Notes: generated by a model from the sequence alone, not told the origin. Numbered from the stretch's first letter, positions 24,702 to 34,819 are shown. The stretch is 64,000 nucleotides of DNA from Streptomyces camponoticapitis (GCF_014646115.1 NZ_BMMV01000004.1:124001-188000), one strand, 5' to 3'. Numbers and translations: made by a program.

Positions 24702-26102
24702 ATGGCACCCGGTATCCCCACCGCCATGGAACGGCCGCACTTCATCGGCATCGGCGGCGCCGGAATGTCGGGTATCGCCAAGATCCTCACCCAGCGCGGT
24801 GCGAAGGTCGCGGGCAGTGACTCGAAGGAGTCCGGCACCGCCGAGGCCCTGCGCGCCCTCGGCGCCACGGTCCACATCGGCCACGCGGCGGAGCACCTCG
24901 CCGACGACGCCTCGTGCGTGGTCGTCTCCAGCGCGATCCGGGCGGACAATCCGGAGCTGGTACGGGCCGCCGAGCTGTCCGTCCCGGTCGTACACCGTTC
25001 CGACGCGCTCGCCGCCCTGATGGGCGGCGGCCTGCGGTCCATCGCCGTCGCCGGTACGCACGGCAAGACGACGACGACCTCCATGCTGGCCGTCGCCCTC
25101 ACGGAGCTGGGTCTCGACCCGTCGTACGCCATCGGTGGCGACCTGGAGGGGCCCGGCACCAATGCCCGCCACGGCGCGGGGGACATCTTCGTCGCCGAGG
25201 CGGACGAAAGCGACCGGAGCTTCCAGAAGTACGACCCCGAGGTCGCGATCGTCCTCAACGTCGAGCTGGACCATCACGCCAACTACGCCTCCATGGACGA
25301 GATCTACGAGTCCTTCGAGACGTTCGTCGGCAAGATCGTCCCCGGCGGCACGCTGGTCGTCGCCGCCGACCAGGCCGGCGCGGTCGAGCTGACCGCGAAG
25401 GTGCGCGACCTGTCCACCATCAAGGTCGTGACGTACGGCGAGGCGGCGGACGCCGACGTACGCGTCCACAAGGTCACCCCACGCGGTCTGACCAGCGAGG
25501 TCACCGTCGTCCTGGCCGGCCGCTTCCTCACCTTCACGGTCTCGGTCCCCGGCCGCCACTACGCCCACAACGCGGTGGCCGCCCTCGCGGCGGGCGTCGC
25601 GCTCGGCGTCCCCGCGCACAACCTCGCCTCCGCGCTCGGCAAGTACACCGGCGTCAAGCGCCGCCTCCAGCTCAAGGGCGAGGCGAACGGCGTGCAGGTC
25701 ATCGACTCGTACGCGCACCACCCCACTGAGATGACCGCCGACCTGGAGGCGATGCGCGCCGCCGCCGAGCCCGGCTCCCGCCTGCTCGTCGTCTTCCAGC
25801 CGCACCTCTTCTCGCGCACGCAGGAGCTGGGTACGGAGATGGGGCAGGCCCTCGCCCTGGCCGACGCGTCGGTGGTGCTGGACATCTACCCGGCCCGCGA
25901 GGACCCGATCCCCGGCATCACCAGCGAACTGATCATCGAGGCGGCACGGCGGGCGGGCGCGGACGTCGGGGCGGTGCACGACAAGGGCGCGGTGGCCGAG
26001 GCCGTGGCGGGAATGGCGAGGCCCGGGGATCTCGTTCTCACCATGGGGGCGGGTGACGTCACGGACCTCGGTCCGGAGATCCTGGCCCGTCTGTCCCACT
26101 GA
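24702..26102 (+). CDS. murC: UDP-N-acetylmuramate--L-alanine ligase
   Basis: 466 aa, full length. MurC adds L-alanine to UDP-N-acetylmuramic acid with ATP, the first peptide step of peptidoglycan precursor synthesis. The N-terminal nucleotide-binding loop is FIGIGGAGMSGIAKIL, the ATP site is AVAGTHGKTTTTSM (Lys122), the Mur-family EADESDRSF stretch and the C-terminal domain (DSYAHHPTEMTADLEA) are complete. ATG 24702 with GGGAG 7 nt upstream. The gene lies outside a division/cell-wall cluster here. Confidence 0.98.
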   Translation: MAPGIPTAMERPHFIGIGGAGMSGIAKILTQRGAKVAGSDSKESGTAEALRALGATVHIGHAAEHLADDASCVVVSSAIRADNPELVRAAELSVPVVHRSDALAALMGGGLRSIAVAGTHGKTTTTSMLAVALTELGLDPSYAIGGDLEGPGTNARHGAGDIFVAEADESDRSFQKYDPEVAIVLNVELDHHANYASMDEIYESFETFVGKIVPGGTLVVAADQAGAVELTAKVRDLSTIKVVTYGEAADADVRVHKVTPRGLTSEVTVVLAGRFLTFTVSVPGRHYAHNAVAALAAGVALGVPAHNLASALGKYTGVKRRLQLKGEANGVQVIDSYAHHPTEMTADLEAMRAAAEPGSRLLVVFQPHLFSRTQELGTEMGQALALADASVVLDIYPAREDPIPGITSELIIEAARRAGADVGAVHDKGAVAEAVAGMARPGDLVLTMGAGDVTDLGPEILARLSH

Positions 26103-26120
26103 GGAGCGAGAGAGGAAGTC

Positions 26121-26528
26121 ATGGCGTACGACATCGACAAGCCCGACGAGCAGTGGCGCGAGGAACTGTCCCCGGCCGAGTACCGGGTGCTGCGCCAGGC
26201 AGGCACCGAGCCCGCCTTCGTCGGTGAGTACACGGACACCAAGACGGAGGGCGTCTACTCCTGTCGCGCGTGCGGCGCGGAGCTGTTCCGCTCCGACACG
26301 AAGTTCGAGTCCCACTGCGGCTGGCCGTCCTTCTACGACCCGAAGGACAGCGACGCGGTCGAACTGATCGAGGACAGCTCGATGGGCATGGTCCGCACGG
26401 AGGTCCGCTGCTCCCGCTGCGGCTCACACCTGGGCCACGTCTTCGAGGGCGAGGGCTACCCGACGCCGACGGACCAGCGGTACTGCATCAACTCGATCTC
26501 CCTGCGACTGACGCCCGACGGGGCGTGA
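26121..26528 (+). CDS. msrB: Peptide-methionine (R)-S-oxide reductase
   Basis: 135 aa. MsrB repairs the R epimer of methionine sulfoxide in proteins. The zinc site uses Cys48/Cys51 (CRAC) and Cys97/Cys100 (CSRC); the catalytic cysteine is Cys122 in RYCINS; Cys66 in SHCGWPSF is the likely resolving residue. GHVF and GWPSF motifs are intact. It begins 18 nt after the murC stop with GAGGAAG upstream, so the two are probably cotranscribed. Confidence 0.97.
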   Translation: MAYDIDKPDEQWREELSPAEYRVLRQAGTEPAFVGEYTDTKTEGVYSCRACGAELFRSDTKFESHCGWPSFYDPKDSDAVELIEDSSMGMVRTEVRCSRCGSHLGHVFEGEGYPTPTDQRYCINSISLRLTPDGA

Positions 26529-26715
26529 CGGCTCGACACCCGTGAACAGATGACGCGGCTCGGTGATGGGACGTTCGATCACCGGGCCGTCGTCGCGTTC
26601 GGAGCGTGCCGGGCATTTCCCTGGTGGACGGGTCGTCACGTGCCGCGGGCTTGTGCCGGGTTGGCCTGTCCATGACGATTAGGCCCGCCGGTTGTCGCCT
26701 CGGAAGGGAATTTCC

Positions 26716-28149
26716 ATGTCTGAGCAGTCCGCTGGAATGCCGCGTAGAAGGACCGTTCTCGCCTCGGCCGCCGTCACGGCCGCCGGCGTGCCCCTGATCG
26801 CCTCCGCCGGGCAGGCGGCCGCCGCGGCCGGTGGTCGCGGCCGGGAGCACGGGGGCGGGGCCGCCACCGCGCAGGCGCCCGACAGGGAATTGCGCAAGCT
26901 GCTCAAGGAGATCGACGCGGACCGTATCGAGGCGACCGTACGGCGGCTCGCCGCGTTCGGGACCCGGCACACGCTCTCGGTCCAGGACGACCCCGAGCGC
27001 GGGATCGGCGCGGCGCGTGACTGGATCCTGGCCGAGCTGAAGAAGTACGCGGCCGTCTCCGGCGGCCGGATGACCGCCGAGCTCCAGTCGTACATCCAGG
27101 AGCCCGCGTCGCGCATCCCGGTGGCGACGAAGATCACCAACGTCGTCGCCACGCTGCGGGGTTCGGTCGACCCCGACCGCGTGTACGTGGTCGCCGGGCA
27201 CTACGACTCGCGGGTCACCGACGTCATGGACGCGACCAGCGACGCGCCCGGCGCCGACGACGACGCGTCCGGTGTCGCGCTCGTGATGGAGCTGGCGCGG
27301 GTGATGGCGAAGCGGCGGCCGGCGGCGACGATCGTGTTCGTCGCGGTCGCCGGCGAGGAGCAGGGCCTGTACGGATCGGGTTACTCGGCCAAGCAGTTCA
27401 AGGCGGCCGGCGCCGATATCCAGGGCATGTTCACCAACGACATCATCGGCAGCTCCCGCGCCGACGACGGCACCCGCGACCCGTACACGGTGCGGCTCTT
27501 CACCGAGGGCGTGCCGACGTCCGAGACCCCTGCGCAGGCCAATACCCGCCGTTCGGTGGGCGGCGAGAACGACTCGGCGACCCGGCAGCTCGCCCGCTTC
27601 GTCAGCGACGTGGGGTCCAACGACGCGACGGGAATGAACGTGCGCGTGGTCTACCGGCGCGACCGCTATCTGCGCGGCGGCGACCACATCCCGTTCCTCG
27701 AACAGGGCTACCCGGCGGCCCGGTTCACCGAACCCGCCGAGGACTTCGCGCACCAGCACCAGGACGTACGCGTGGAGGACGGCAAGCAGTACGGCGACCT
27801 GCCCGAGTTCTGCGACTTCGACTACATCGCCCGTGTGACGCGGGTGAACGGCGCGGTGCTGTGGACCCTGGCGCAGGCGCCCGGGACTCCGCGCGAGGCG
27901 CGGATCGTCACGAGCAACCTCACCAACGACACCGAGCTGAAATGGGCGTTGGGGGCGGAGCCGGACCTGGCGGGCTACGAGGTGGTGTGGCGCGAGACGA
28001 CCGACTCCGAGTGGACCCATGTGATCAAGGTCGGTCTCACGACCACGCACACGGTGGACCTGTCCAAGGACAACGTCTTCTTCGGCGTACGCGCGGTCAA
28101 CCGGGACGGGAAGCGCAGCCCGGTCGCCTTCCCGCTGCCCGGCAACTGA
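26716..28149 (+). CDS. Secreted M28 family zinc aminopeptidase
   Basis: 477 aa. The N-terminus is a Tat-type signal (PRRRTVLASAAVTAAG). The M28 dinuclear zinc site is visible: VAGHYDSR (His), PGADDDASG (bridging Asp), AGEEQGLYGS (catalytic Glu and metal Glu). A C-terminal fibronectin-III-like segment (about 390-477: LAGYEVVWRETTDSEW and on) follows the catalytic domain, likely for binding wall or substrate. It should release N-terminal amino acids from extracellular peptides. ATG 26716 has GGAAGGGAA upstream; the frame from 26692 adds nothing supported. Confidence 0.92.
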   Translation: MSEQSAGMPRRRTVLASAAVTAAGVPLIASAGQAAAAAGGRGREHGGGAATAQAPDRELRKLLKEIDADRIEATVRRLAAFGTRHTLSVQDDPERGIGAARDWILAELKKYAAVSGGRMTAELQSYIQEPASRIPVATKITNVVATLRGSVDPDRVYVVAGHYDSRVTDVMDATSDAPGADDDASGVALVMELARVMAKRRPAATIVFVAVAGEEQGLYGSGYSAKQFKAAGADIQGMFTNDIIGSSRADDGTRDPYTVRLFTEGVPTSETPAQANTRRSVGGENDSATRQLARFVSDVGSNDATGMNVRVVYRRDRYLRGGDHIPFLEQGYPAARFTEPAEDFAHQHQDVRVEDGKQYGDLPEFCDFDYIARVTRVNGAVLWTLAQAPGTPREARIVTSNLTNDTELKWALGAEPDLAGYEVVWRETTDSEWTHVIKVGLTTTHTVDLSKDNVFFGVRAVNRDGKRSPVAFPLPGN

Positions 28150-28174
28150 CAGACCGTCAGGTCCATCAGCGGCC

Positions 28175-28741
28175 ATGACCGTGCAACTCGTCTACGAGAC
28201 GCACGCCACCACGACCGACAACGAGGCCGGTCTCGCGACGGGTTGGCGTCCCGGCGAGCTCTCCGAGGCCGGTCGCCGGCAGGCCCGCGAGCTGGGCGAC
28301 CGGCGCCGGGACGACGGGATCGACGCGGTGTTCACCTCCGACCTGGCGCGGGCGGTGGACACCGCGCGGATCGCCTTCGCCGGGACGGCTGTGCCTCTGT
28401 ACGAGGACGCCCGGCTGCGGGAGTGCGACTACGGCCACTTCACCGGACGCCCGGTCGCGGAGCTGGCACCGCGCAGGAGCCGGCACATCGCGGAGCCGTT
28501 CCTCGGCGGCCAGAGCTACCGGGACGTCCTCCGCGCCACGGCCGGCTTCCTGCGCGAGCTGAGCGCGGAGCGTGACGGCACGCGCGTACTGCTCGTCGCG
28601 CACTCGGCGAACCGCTGGGCACTCGCGTGCCTGCTCGGCGGCGCCGACCTGCGCGACATGGTGGACGAGCCGCCCGGGTGGTGGCGGCCGGGGTGGGAGT
28701 ACACCCTGCCGACGGGATGGACCGGCGGCGGCTTCGAGTGA
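28175..28741 (+). CDS. Histidine-phosphatase-superfamily protein with altered RHG motif
   Basis: 188 aa. The overall pattern is that of a phosphoglycerate-mutase-like histidine phosphatase: N16 of the TDNEAG segment sits six residues after His10, as in the RHGExxxN consensus, and the second His is in LLVAHSANRW. However, the Arg before the catalytic His and the Gly after it are replaced: the motif reads YETHATTTDN. This variant is shared by a set of actinobacterial proteins from memory. It may have lost phosphatase activity or use another phosphate contact. The gene starts 25 nt after the M28 peptidase stop. Confidence 0.85.
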   Translation: MTVQLVYETHATTTDNEAGLATGWRPGELSEAGRRQARELGDRRRDDGIDAVFTSDLARAVDTARIAFAGTAVPLYEDARLRECDYGHFTGRPVAELAPRRSRHIAEPFLGGQSYRDVLRATAGFLRELSAERDGTRVLLVAHSANRWALACLLGGADLRDMVDEPPGWWRPGWEYTLPTGWTGGGFE

Positions 28742-28742
28742 G

Positions 28743-28775
28743 GCCCGGCCGGCCCGGCCGGCCCGGAGGCCGGGC
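28743..28775. terminator. GC-rich repeated hairpin between convergent genes
   Basis: Tandem GGCCCGGCC units end in GCCCGG-AGG-CCGGGC (28761-28775). Self-complementary and located between two convergent stop codons. Confidence 0.4.
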
Positions 28776-28777
28776 GG

Positions 28778-29170
28778 TCAGGCGGTCGTGGCCGGCTGGA
28801 GAAGGTCCCAGCGATTGCCGTACAGGTCCTCGAAGACCGCGACCGCGCCGTACGGCTCGTGCCGGGGCTCCTCCAGGAAGCGCACCCCCGCCGCCACCAT
28901 CCGGGCGCGGTCCCGCGCGAAGTCGTCCGTGTGCAGGAAGAAGCCGACCCGGCCGCCGGTCTGCGCGCCGACGCTCGCCCGCTGGGCATCGTCGGCCGCG
29001 CGCGCCAGCAGGAGCGCGCCGGCGCCGCCGTGCGGCCGTACGACCACCCAGCGGGAGCCGTCGCCCCGGTCGGTGTCCTCGATCAGCTCGAAGCCGAGCG
29101 ATCCCGTGTAGAAGGCGATGGCCTCGTCGTAGTCGCGGACGACGAGGGTGACCAGGGCGATATGAGTCAT
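28778..29170 (-). CDS. VOC (glyoxalase/bleomycin resistance) superfamily protein
   Basis: 130 aa with the duplicated beta-alpha-beta-beta-beta pattern of VOC proteins: LVTLVVRDYDEAIAFYTGSLGF starts the first module (His/Glu-type metal positions in the family), and RVGFFLHTDDFARD the second, ending in AVFEDLYGNRWDLLQ. Such proteins bind or transform small molecules through a metal; no substrate can be named. ATG 29170 lacks a Shine-Dalgarno and has a promoter nearby; a much longer frame upstream is a composite and unsupported. Confidence 0.88.
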   Translation of the reverse strand: MTHIALVTLVVRDYDEAIAFYTGSLGFELIEDTDRGDGSRWVVVRPHGGAGALLLARAADDAQRASVGAQTGGRVGFFLHTDDFARDRARMVAAGVRFLEEPRHEPYGAVAVFEDLYGNRWDLLQPATTA

Positions 29171-29179
29171 GGCGAGAAA

Positions 29180-29207
29180 GTTATACGTATGACTCCCGCT
29201 CGGGCAA
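29180..29207 (-). promoter_or_regulatory. Promoter of the VOC gene
   Basis: On the minus strand TTGCCC (29207-29202), 16-nt spacer, TATAAC (29185-29180), then 9 nt to the ATG at 29170. Near-leaderless arrangement. Confidence 0.5.
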
Positions 29208-29293
29208 GCGGACAACAAGCGGACGGCAAGCGGACCTAATGGCCTCCGGGCCCGCGCCCGTCCGGAGGCCGTTCGGACGCGCGGCCCGGATGG

Positions 29294-29299
29294 AACAAT
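29294..29299 (+). promoter_or_regulatory. -10-like box of the kinase gene
   Basis: AACAAT ends 6 nt before ATG 29306; there is no Shine-Dalgarno. Consistent with a leaderless transcript; no convincing -35. Confidence 0.3.
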
Positions 29300-29305
29300 G
29301 CCGCC

Positions 29306-29944
<639 letters not shown>

Positions 29945-30079
29945 GCCGTAACGTATGCCCCCGAACGGACATCGGCGGGCGCCGAGGGCCTACCATCGAA
30001 CGTTCGACGCACTTGACGATCACAGGGGCAACGGGGACCGGGGCGCGAAGCCGAGCGCGATCATGGGGAGGCGGACGAC

Positions 30080-31060
30080 GTGGGGTTGTTCAAGCGTGGG
30101 CCGAAACGAGACGGGCGCGAAACGCCTCGTGACCCGGAATTCAGCTTCTTCTCGACCCACGAGGCCGCGCTCTTCCGCAGCCAGGTGCGTCAGGCGTTCG
30201 CGGAGCGGGGCCTGGAGGTCACCGTCTACTCGGACCTGGTGACCGACAGCGCGGGGCGCCAGTTCGGGCTCTCCAACCTCGCCGCCGTGTGTCACAACGA
30301 CGACCGCGGCGCCCGCGTCTGGGGCGAACTCGTCAGGCAGCACGCCGGGATGGTGCTGCGGACCATGGACGGCCCCTCGGCTCTCGACACCCTGTCGCCC
30401 GCGCAGATCCGGGCCCAGCTCTACCCGCGGGTGATCAGCGGCGACAGTCTCGACGCACAGGCCTTCGCGTACGCGCGCTCCGTCGCGCCGGGACTGTACG
30501 AGATCCTCGCGCTCGACCTCCCGGAGAGCGTCATGATGCTCACCGACGAGGCGCTGGAACCGCTGGGCCCGCTGCACGAGTTGCGGGCCCAGGCGCTCGG
30601 CAATCTGCGCCAACTGCCCGTCGAGGGGCGGGAGACGGTCAAGGACGCGGGGGGAATGCGGTTCGAGGTCGTCATGGGCGACTCGTTCTACACCGCGAGC
30701 CGCGTCCTGGCGCTGGACAGCCTCGTACACCAGGTCACCGGGCAGCGACTCGGCCCGGACGGCGCACTGGTGGCGTTCCCGTTCCGCCACCAGCTCGCGT
30801 TCCACGTCATACGCGACGCCAGCCTCATCCCGTCGCTGAACGCGATGGCGTCGTTCGCCGCGTCCGGCTTCGAGGACACGCCGGGCGCGATCAGCCCGTA
30901 CGTCTACTGGTGGCGCGACGGCACACTGACCCAGCTCAGCGACAAGGACGAGGGGAACACCGAGGCGGGCGGGCTGCGCATAGTGGTCGGCGACGACTTC
31001 CAGGAGCTGCTGGAGCGACTGGTCTCACCGTCGGGACCGGACCAGCCGGACGTTGCCTAG
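30080..31060 (+). CDS. Conserved hypothetical protein, weakly DUF1444/YtpQ-like
   Basis: 326 aa from GTG 30080 with GGGGAGG upstream. No signal peptide or membrane segment. Sections such as EVTVYSDLVTDSAGRQFGLSNLAAVCHND, then a second half with VALDSLVHQ-like helices and SPYVYWWRDGTL, suggest a duplicated alpha/beta fold loosely like YtpQ proteins, but I do not see a catalytic motif. It ends overlapping the convergent gene at 31057 by 4 nt. Function not recognised. Confidence 0.8.
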   Translation: MGLFKRGPKRDGRETPRDPEFSFFSTHEAALFRSQVRQAFAERGLEVTVYSDLVTDSAGRQFGLSNLAAVCHNDDRGARVWGELVRQHAGMVLRTMDGPSALDTLSPAQIRAQLYPRVISGDSLDAQAFAYARSVAPGLYEILALDLPESVMMLTDEALEPLGPLHELRAQALGNLRQLPVEGRETVKDAGGMRFEVVMGDSFYTASRVLALDSLVHQVTGQRLGPDGALVAFPFRHQLAFHVIRDASLIPSLNAMASFAASGFEDTPGAISPYVYWWRDGTLTQLSDKDEGNTEAGGLRIVVGDDFQELLERLVSPSGPDQPDVA

Positions 31061-31647
31061 GGTCCGGAGCATCGGCCCCGAGCGCGCAGCCACGCGGCTC
31101 CGCGAGGGGAGAGCGTGTAGCCGGTGTCGAGGCTGAGCGTGAGGCCGAGGGCCCTGAGCTTGCGGATGTCGCGTTTGAGCGTCTCCTTCTCGACGCCGAG
31201 GGACTTCGCGAGATCCGCCGCGCGGGTGCCCGGGTTGCCCTCGATCAGCCGTAGCGTCCCGCGCGTCCACGCGCCTCGGGTGCCGCGCGCGTCGAGCCGG
31301 TCCAGCGCCTCGCCGATGCGCGCGATGTCGTCGGCGGTGAGGGCGGCGTCGGCCGCGATCGCGTCGCGGGGGTCCGGTCCGCCGTGGGAGAGGCTGATCC
31401 GGAAGACCGGATCGTCCGGGGCGCCGCGCAGCGACGCCAGCACGTCCTCGACGCGGCGGGCGCCGGCGGCGTGGGCGTCCCCGGGGGTGATCGTCGCCGG
31501 ATCGATCCGCTCGACGGCGTCGATGACGATCACCCCCGCGACGGAGAGGAACGTACCGCCGGGAGAGACGCGGCCGGTCGCCCAGCGCCGGAACGCCAGC
31601 GTGACGTCGCCCCGGGCGACGCCTTCGGCGACGGCCCGCGTGAGCAT
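31057..31647 (-). CDS. ASCH/PUA-like N-terminus with winged-helix C-terminus
   Basis: 196 aa from ATG 31647; a GTG at 31650 is equally close to the GGAACGG-type ribosome site. The first 50 residues (LTRAVAEGVARGDVTLAFRRW, then GGTFLSVAGVIVIDAV) recall an ASCH-type RNA/ligand-binding domain; this is tentative. The last 70 residues form a winged helix-turn-helix (RAADLAKSLGVEKETLKRDI) that could bind DNA. A regulator role is inferred only. The frame extends further upstream but without support. Confidence 0.7.
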   Translation of the reverse strand: MLTRAVAEGVARGDVTLAFRRWATGRVSPGGTFLSVAGVIVIDAVERIDPATITPGDAHAAGARRVEDVLASLRGAPDDPVFRISLSHGGPDPRDAIAADAALTADDIARIGEALDRLDARGTRGAWTRGTLRLIEGNPGTRAADLAKSLGVEKETLKRDIRKLRALGLTLSLDTGYTLSPRGAAWLRARGRCSGP

Positions 31648-31802
31648 CACGACGCCGTTCCGTTCCGGGCGGTGATGGTCGTACTGCTGGAGGCCGGCGA
31701 GCTGGTCACCGCCCCATCCTGCCGCACCTACCCCGGGGGGCGGGTGCCACGGGGCCGGGCACAGCACCGCGACACCCGCCCCCTCGAACCGGTGCGGAGC
31801 TC

Positions 31803-32786
31803 TCAGCTGAAGTGCGACAGCACGCTGTACGGGTACGGCAGCGGGCGCTGGCTCGCCTCGTCCAGGCGGGTCGTCTGATCGGCCGTCAACTCCCAGCCCA
31901 CGGCGCCCAGATTGTCCTTCAGCTGGTCCAGGGTCCGCGCCCCGATGATCGGGGCCGTGACGCCCGGCCGGCCCAGCAGCCAGCGCAGTGCCACCTGGGA
32001 GGGGGTGCGTTCGGTCTCGGTGGCGACGGCCTGGACGGTCTCCACGACCCGCCAGGTCTCCTCGTTGTCCCGCGCCCGCCAGCTCTCGCCGTCGCCGTGG
32101 GACTCACGGCTGCCGGCCGGGACCGACGTCATGCCGCGCTGGTACTTGCCCGTGAGCCAGCCGCCCTGGAGCGGGCTGTAGGGGATGACGCCGACTCCCG
32201 CCGCCTCGCTCTGCGGCAGCAGCTCCCACTCCACCTCGCGTGCGAGGAGGTTGTAGATCGGCTGGAGGCAGACGTACGGCTCCCAGCCCCGCCGGTCGGC
32301 GACGTCGAGCGCCCGCTGGAGCTGGCCGGGCGAGACGTTGCTCGCGCCCAGGTAGCGGACCTTGCCCGCCTTGACGAGGGTGTCGAGCGTGCCGAGGGTC
32401 TCCTCGATCGGTGTCCTGACGTCCCAGACATGCGTCTGGTAGAGGTCTATGTAGTCGGTGCCGAGCCGCCGCAGGCTCGCCTCCACCGACGCGATGATGT
32501 GCTTGCGGCCCAGGCCCGACTTGTTGGGCCCCTCGCCCATCGGGAGGGCCACCTTCGTCGCGATGACGAGCCCGTCGCGGTCCTGCCCCTTCAGCCAGCC
32601 GCCGAGAACTTCCTCCGAGACGCCCTGGCCGTACGCGTCGGCCGTGTCCAGGAAGGTGCCGCCGGCCTCCGTGAAGGTGTCGAGTATGCGGTGCGCGCCG
32701 GCCTCGTCGTCCTTCACGAAGGTCATCGTGCCGAGACAGAGCTCGCTGACGCGGAGCCCTGTCCTACCGAGAGTTCGCTGCTTCAT
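31803..32786 (-). CDS. Aldo/keto reductase
   Basis: 327 aa TIM barrel. Catalytic tetrad is complete: Asp47 and Tyr52 in FLDTADAYG, Lys78 in IATKVA and His119 in YQTHVWD. The cofactor loop [11 protein letters not shown] near the C-terminus is present. It resembles the voltage-gated-channel beta-subunit-like/oxidoreductase branch. ATG 32786 ([10 protein letters not shown]) is the family start; codons further upstream lack support. Physiological substrate unknown. It is unrelated in sequence detail to the reductase at 5139, although in the same superfamily. Confidence 0.93.
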   Translation of the reverse strand: MKQRTLGRTGLRVSELCLGTMTFVKDDEAGAHRILDTFTEAGGTFLDTADAYGQGVSEEVLGGWLKGQDRDGLVIATKVALPMGEGPNKSGLGRKHIIASVEASLRRLGTDYIDLYQTHVWDVRTPIEETLGTLDTLVKAGKVRYLGASNVSPGQLQRALDVADRRGWEPYVCLQPIYNLLAREVEWELLPQSEAAGVGVIPYSPLQGGWLTGKYQRGMTSVPAGSRESHGDGESWRARDNEETWRVVETVQAVATETERTPSQVALRWLLGRPGVTAPIIGARTLDQLKDNLGAVGWELTADQTTRLDEASQRPLPYPYSVLSHFS

Positions 32787-32873
32787 GCCTGAGACGCTAG
32801 ACGTTCGAGCGCACACGAGTACGCATGGTTTCACTCAGCGCTTATTCCATCGGCCTCCTCCGTCCTCGCGGGT

Positions 32874-34685
32874 TCAGCCGCCCGCGATCACCGCGCACGA
32901 TTCGGGCGGCAGCCGCAGCACCCCGTCGGCGCCGGGGGGCTCCACCGGTTCCCAGGCCATCAGCACCTGGCCGCTCCGACCACCCAGCGGGATCTCGGCC
33001 GGGCTCGCGGAAAGGTTCAGGGCGACCCGTACATCACCGCGCCGGTACGCGAGCCAGCGCGCCTCCTCGTCGTACGCCACCTTCACCGTCGCCAGGTCCG
33101 GGTCCGACAGATCCGGGTGGCTGTGACGCAGGGCGATCAGGTCGCGGTGCCAGGCCAGCAGACGGGCGTGCGGCTCGCGGGCGGCCTCCGTCCTGTCCAG
33201 GCAGGAGCGGTCGCGCGTCGCCGGGTCCTGCGGGTCGGGAATCGACTCCTCCGCCCAGCCGTGCGCCGCGAACTCCCGCCGCCTGCCGTTGCGCACGGCC
33301 TTGGCCAGCTCCGGGTCCTGGTGGTCGGTGAAGAACTGCCAGGGCGTACGGGCACCCCACTCCTCACCCATGAAGAGCATCGGCGTGAACGGGCCGGTGA
33401 GTACGAGCGCGGCGGCGCACGCCAGCAGACCGGGCGACAGGGTCGCCGACAGCCGGTCGCCGAGCGCGCGGTTGCCGATCTGGTCATGGGTCTGCGCGTA
33501 GCCGAGGAAGCGGTACGAGGAGGTCCTGGCGGGATCGAGGGGGCGGCCGTGCGTCCGGCCCCGGAAACTCGAATACGTACCGTCGTGGAAGAAGGCGCGT
33601 GTCAGGGTCTTGGCCAGTGCGGCGAGCGGCTGGGCCGCGAAGTCGGCGTAGTAGCCCTGCGATTCGCCCGTGAGCGCGGCGTGCAGGGCGTGGTGGAAGT
33701 CGTCGTTCCACTGGGCGTGCAGCCCGATACCGCCCTGGGGGCGGGGAGTTGTCGTACGGGGATCGCCGAGATCGGACTCGGCGATCAGGAACAGCGGCCG
33801 GGCCAGCTCCGCCGAGAGCCCGTCGACGGCGGCGGACAGCTCCTCCAGGAAGGTCAGAGCGCGGGTGTCGGCGAGCGCGTGCACCGCGTCCAGACGCAGC
33901 CCGTCGAAGCGGTAGTCCCGCAGCCACGCGAGCGCGCTCCGCAGCAGATACGCGCGGACCTCGTCCGAGCCGGGGGCGTCGAGGTTGACCGCCGATCCCC
34001 AGGGGGTGTGGTGCGTGTCGGTGAAGTAAGGGCCGTACCGAGGCAGGTAGTTGCCGGACGGACCGAGATGGTTGTGCACCACGTCGAGCACCACGCCCAG
34101 ACCCAGCCCGTGCGCGGTGTCGACAAAACGCTTCAGCGCCTCGGGCCCGCCGTACGGCTCGTGCACCGCCCACAGCGACACACCCTCGTACCCCCAGCCG
34201 TGCGTCCCCGGGAAGGGGCACACGGGCATCAGCTCGATGTGGGTGATGCCGAGCGCGGCCAGCGGGGCGAGCCGGTCGGCCGCGGCGTCCAGGGTGCCCT
34301 CGTTGGTGAACGTGCCGACATGCAGTTCGTAGAGGACGGCGCCCGGGAGCGGACGGCCGCGCCACGGCGCGGTCCATTCGTACGAGGCATGGTCGACCAC
34401 CGCGCTGAGTCCGTCCGGTCCGTCCGGCTGCCGGCGGGAGCGGGGATCGGGCAGCACGGGGCCGCCGTCCAGCGCGAAGCCGTAGCGCGTGCCGTCGGCC
34501 GCGGGGGCGTCGGCGGTCCACCAGCCGTCGCGCAGCGGGTCGCGGGCCATGGCATGGTCGGTGGTGGCCCCGTCGCCCGTGATGCTGTCGCCGGTGGCGC
34601 CGTCGGCGGTGGCGTGGCCGGCCGGCCCGCCGATCCGGAGCGTGACATGGTCCTGCGCCCGCGGTGCCCAGACCTCGAACTGCAC
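32874..34685 (-). CDS. treZ: Malto-oligosyltrehalose trehalohydrolase
   Basis: 603 aa from GTG 34685, with AGGGGGAC 6 nt upstream. TreZ cuts free trehalose from the product of TreY. An N-terminal CBM48/E-set domain is followed by the GH13 barrel: GLRLDAVHAL (catalytic Asp), LIAESDLGDPR (acid Glu), QTHDQIGNRA (third Asp). The enzyme-specific MLFMGEEWGARTPWQFF stretch is present. Residues about 24-45 are a low-complexity insertion (Ala/Thr/Asp/Gly). treY and glgX lie upstream on the same strand but a GNAT gene and an opposite-strand gene are in between. Confidence 0.97.
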   Translation of the reverse strand: MQFEVWAPRAQDHVTLRIGGPAGHATADGATGDSITGDGATTDHAMARDPLRDGWWTADAPAADGTRYGFALDGGPVLPDPRSRRQPDGPDGLSAVVDHASYEWTAPWRGRPLPGAVLYELHVGTFTNEGTLDAAADRLAPLAALGITHIELMPVCPFPGTHGWGYEGVSLWAVHEPYGGPEALKRFVDTAHGLGLGVVLDVVHNHLGPSGNYLPRYGPYFTDTHHTPWGSAVNLDAPGSDEVRAYLLRSALAWLRDYRFDGLRLDAVHALADTRALTFLEELSAAVDGLSAELARPLFLIAESDLGDPRTTTPRPQGGIGLHAQWNDDFHHALHAALTGESQGYYADFAAQPLAALAKTLTRAFFHDGTYSSFRGRTHGRPLDPARTSSYRFLGYAQTHDQIGNRALGDRLSATLSPGLLACAAALVLTGPFTPMLFMGEEWGARTPWQFFTDHQDPELAKAVRNGRRREFAAHGWAEESIPDPQDPATRDRSCLDRTEAAREPHARLLAWHRDLIALRHSHPDLSDPDLATVKVAYDEEARWLAYRRGDVRVALNLSASPAEIPLGGRSGQVLMAWEPVEPPGADGVLRLPPESCAVIAGG

Positions 34686-34819
34686 AGTCGTCCCCCTCTG
34701 TCGTCGGCACTCTTCACCCACATGGTGACAAGAGGGCAGGCGGGAGGCCTGGTGATCGCGTCGATTCGATGAACGCGTCACCCCAGGGGGTCCCGGTTCG
34801 GCTTCCGGCCGGGCTCCGG

